Positions 6,033 to 8,249 of a DNA stretch of 8,249 bases are shown piece after piece; the stretch's first letter is position 1; each line of letters begins with the position of its first letter. Under the pieces are notes generated by a model, which worked only from the letters and a program-made list of their open reading frames with translations, was not told the origin of the DNA and did not search any database. Source of the stretch: Alistipes sp. GTDB lineage: Bacteria; Bacteroidota; Bacteroidia; Bacteroidales; Rikenellaceae. The position numbers were made by a program, and so were the translations under genes. The stretch lies in NCBI GenBank assembly GCA_017934845.1, contig JAGBIR010000121.1, positions 1-8,249 on the forward strand. The letters run 5' to 3'.

Positions 6033-7211
6033 ATGAGAAAGTTTTTCGGAAGTAAAATTTCATTTCGTAGCCGTATGTCAATCCTTGTAATTGGATTGGT
6101 GTTGGCTGTGCTGTCGTTGCTTTATACCAACTTCCTTGCACGCTCGTTGCGCGAGAAGGAGCAGAATGATGTGCGTTTGTGGGTGACGGCTATGGAGCGC
6201 GTAAGCTACGATGCCTTCGGTAATACGAAGGTCGATCCCTTTGTGTCGCATATCGTAAGTACTCACAATAACATCCCGTTTATCTTGACCGACGAGAACC
6301 TGCGACCTATAATCTGGAACCGTATTCCGGAGGATGTGATGCAGAACCCCGAGAAATATCGTCGCAAGATAAATGAACTGACGGAGCAAAATACGCCACG
6401 AAATCTGCAACTTATGTGGTCGGGAGGTCATCGACATATCATCTTCTATGGTCGTTCGGCACTTCTTTCGGCGTTGTACTATTTCCCTTATGTTCAGTGG
6501 CTTATCATTGCTATTTTTATACTTTTTACCTATATCGCACTACAATCTACCAAGCAGGATGAGCAGAATAGAGTGTGGATTGGCCTTGCCAAAGAGACCG
6601 CCCACCAACTCGGAACGCCCATTTCGTCGCTGCTCGGGTGGGTAGAGTATCTGCGTAGTATGAATGTCGATGAGACGGCCGTAACCGAGATGAGTAAAGA
6701 TATTACACATCTGACAAAGATCGTGGATCGATTCTCGAAGATTGGTGCCGAAACGGTGCTTACGCCCAATAACGTAAACGAGATTGTTGGCGAGACGGTG
6801 ATGTATTTCCGTCGCCGCATACCTCGCAATGTGACGCTCTCGTATAACGGCTTGGCAATGGCACCCGTGCAGGCAAACCTGAATGTGGTATTGTTCGAGT
6901 GGGTGGTGGAGAATCTGCTGAAAAATGCCCTTGATGCTCTGCAGGGACACGGCGATATCGATGTAAATATCTCGTCAAGCGATAAGTATGTGACTATCGA
7001 TGTGAGCGATACGGGTAAGGGAATTGCCAAGAATAATTGGAACCGAATCTTCGACCCCGGATTTACAACCAAAACGCGAGGCTGGGGTTTGGGGCTATCG
7101 CTCTCGCGCCGTATAGTAGAGGATTATCACCACGGACGCATCGCGGTGGCAAAGTCGGAGGTGGGCCACGGCACCACATTCCGCATAACATTAAAACGAT
7201 TAATGGATTAA
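6033..7211 (+). CDS. Membrane-bound sensor histidine kinase
   Basis: 392 residues from the ATG at 6033; an in-frame GTG at 6003 would add ten residues that look unlike an N-terminus. TM1 is at about 16-36. A periplasmic sensing region (37-148) contains FILTDENLRPIIWN, resembling a PAS/Cache-type strand. TM2 is at about 149-170. Only about 15 residues separate TM2 from the H-box, so there is no HAMP domain. The H-box is ETAHQLGTPISSL with phosphoacceptor H191. The ATPase part has the N-box ENLLKNALDAL (293-303), the G1 motif DTGKGI (326-331), an F-box FDPGFTTK (340-347) and the G2 motif GWGLGLSLS (350-358). All core catalytic motifs are intact. The residue after the His is Gln instead of the common Glu, a variant I recall from other Bacteroidota kinases. 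No response regulator gene lies beside it within the window. The signal is unknown. Confidence 0.93.
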   Translation: MRKFFGSKISFRSRMSILVIGLVLAVLSLLYTNFLARSLREKEQNDVRLWVTAMERVSYDAFGNTKVDPFVSHIVSTHNNIPFILTDENLRPIIWNRIPEDVMQNPEKYRRKINELTEQNTPRNLQLMWSGGHRHIIFYGRSALLSALYYFPYVQWLIIAIFILFTYIALQSTKQDEQNRVWIGLAKETAHQLGTPISSLLGWVEYLRSMNVDETAVTEMSKDITHLTKIVDRFSKIGAETVLTPNNVNEIVGETVMYFRRRIPRNVTLSYNGLAMAPVQANLNVVLFEWVVENLLKNALDALQGHGDIDVNISSSDKYVTIDVSDTGKGIAKNNWNRIFDPGFTTKTRGWGLGLSLSRRIVEDYHHGRIAVAKSEVGHGTTFRITLKRLMD

Positions 7212-7228
7212 CAATATATTATATCCGA

Positions 7229-8249
7229 ATGGCAACCATCATTGATTCATTACATAGTTCGGGATTGGATACTTTGTCGGAATACCGCCTTCGTCGTATG
7301 ACCGAAGAGTGGACGGGCGAGTTGTATCCTGCCAAGGCAGCCGACAGCCTGTCGGTTGATGGCGTTGTGTCGGATGCGACGCTGGCGGAGATGGCCGAGC
7401 GTTGGCGTATGGCGCGCAGCGTATATAGAAATGCTGATGCTGAATCGGTGATGGGCTCGTCGTCGCGACTTGCTGCAGATGTATCGCCAATGGCGGATGC
7501 TGCTCCGATAAATGATGCTGCTTCAATGGCTGATGTCGCTTCAATGGCTGATGCCGCTTCAATGGCTGATGTCGCTTCGATGACCGATGCTGCGGAGGTT
7601 ATGGCGGCCGATACACTCTCTGTTGATGCTGTTGCGGAGGCTCTTGCGCAGGCAGATGGCGCGTCGCAAGTTTTTTGGCTTCAACCTGAATTGTTGCTTA
7701 ATGGTGTGGTGGCTGTTATTGTGTTGGCTTATATATATTGTATATATAGGTATTTCGACGATGTGATGGCACTCATTCAGTCGGCCTTCAATCACAATGT
7801 TATTGTGTCCGACCGCGTTAACGAGCGTCGCCGAAGCGATATCTTCTATGGCTTTCTGGGTAAACTATCCTTGCTGGGCATTGGCTTTGTGGGTGTGTTT
7901 GCTACAATATGGGCTGTGCGCAATGGTCGCGATATGTTGGGACTCAGCGCAGACGAGGTTAGCTTTTCGCCGCTTATAGGTATGGGTCTATTCCTGGCAG
8001 TGGTTGTCGCGCAATATCTTATGCTGATTATTGTGGGCGGAGTCACCCGCTCTATGTCAACCACGATGCATTTGTTGCGTATGCGTTTGACCTATTTTGT
8101 CTTTGCTACGGTGGCTGCTGCTCCACTGTTATTGATATCTCAAGTGGCCGTAGGCTATAATATTTGGTTTGTGGTGGCGTGCGTTACCGCCCTTTTGGTA
8201 CTTATTCTCTATCTTCGTGAGAGTTTGGAGTTGTTTATTTCTAAAAAAA
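7229..8249 (+). CDS. DUF4271 family membrane protein (3' end outside window)
   Basis: The frame opens at the ATG at 7229, 17 bases after the kinase stop, and stays open to the window end (340 residues visible). Residues 1-150 are a polar, Asp/Ala/Ser/Met-rich region with no recognisable fold, including a hexapeptide repeat at about 90-119. Five hydrophobic helices follow at about 154-175, 209-230, 247-272, 288-308 and 312-330. The visible end, LYLRESLELFISKK, matches the start of the last conserved part of DUF4271, which usually continues into a further helix. The function of DUF4271 is not known. Members in Bacteroidales often precede uroporphyrinogen-III synthase (hemD), which predicts what may come next beyond the window. 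The family call rests on recalled family features, so it is moderately sure; that the frame is coding is well supported by codon use and length. Confidence 0.8.
   Translation, partial: MATIIDSLHSSGLDTLSEYRLRRMTEEWTGELYPAKAADSLSVDGVVSDATLAEMAERWRMARSVYRNADAESVMGSSSRLAADVSPMADAAPINDAASMADVASMADAASMADVASMTDAAEVMAADTLSVDAVAEALAQADGASQVFWLQPELLLNGVVAVIVLAYIYCIYRYFDDVMALIQSAFNHNVIVSDRVNERRRSDIFYGFLGKLSLLGIGFVGVFATIWAVRNGRDMLGLSADEVSFSPLIGMGLFLAVVVAQYLMLIIVGGVTRSMSTTMHLLRMRLTYFVFATVAAAPLLLISQVAVGYNIWFVVACVTALLVLILYLRESLELFISKK
7496..7585 (+). repeat. In-frame 18-bp tandem repeat (hexapeptide DxASMA)
   Basis: Five 18-bp units encode DAAPIN, DAASMA, DVASMA, DAASMA and DVASMT, with a decayed sixth (DAAEVM). 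The three central units (7514-7567) differ only in the second codon (GCT, GTC or GCC), and unit four (7568-7585) is close to them. Because the period is a multiple of three, gain or loss of units keeps the frame. This is a minisatellite of the kind that changes by replication slippage. Confidence 0.9.

Overview
The window looks like a chromosomal housekeeping segment from a Bacteroidales bacterium, possibly Alistipes or a relative. Three things point there. The gene families are typical of Bacteroidota: DUF3467, DUF4271, and a histidine kinase with an AHQLGTP H-box. Two intergenic stretches carry exact matches to the Bacteroidota sigma-factor -7 element (TAnnTTTG). Strong Shine-Dalgarno sites are mostly absent. 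The phylum is well supported; the genus is a guess from overall protein character.

Layout. Bases 1-484 hold the 3' end of folC. A 353-base gene-free stretch (485-837) follows, with two exact 44-bp direct repeats, several strong hairpins and a long terminator hairpin. A small DUF3467 gene runs leftward (1155-838) and converges on folC at that terminator. A 289-base divergent intergenic region (1156-1444) carries a promoter on each strand and an AT-rich palindrome. From 1445 to the window end seven genes run rightward: a LysE-like membrane transporter, cmk, ispH, an unrecognised two-helix membrane protein, an S41 (CtpA-type) protease, a sensor histidine kinase and a DUF4271 membrane protein cut off by the window edge. 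Gaps are short (a 1-nt overlap up to about 20 nt), except 117 nt between the protease and the kinase. The first five genes probably form one transcript, with the last two joined to it or driven from that spacer.

Function. cmk (pyrimidine nucleotide supply) and ispH (last step of the MEP isoprenoid pathway) are essential metabolic enzymes. The protease, kinase and DUF4271 protein belong to the cell envelope. No response regulator, toxin, phage gene, transposase or CRISPR array is visible. No new multi-gene system is evident. The least explained features are the repeat/hairpin element after folC, the palindrome at the operon promoter, and an in-frame 18-bp minisatellite in the DUF4271 gene.
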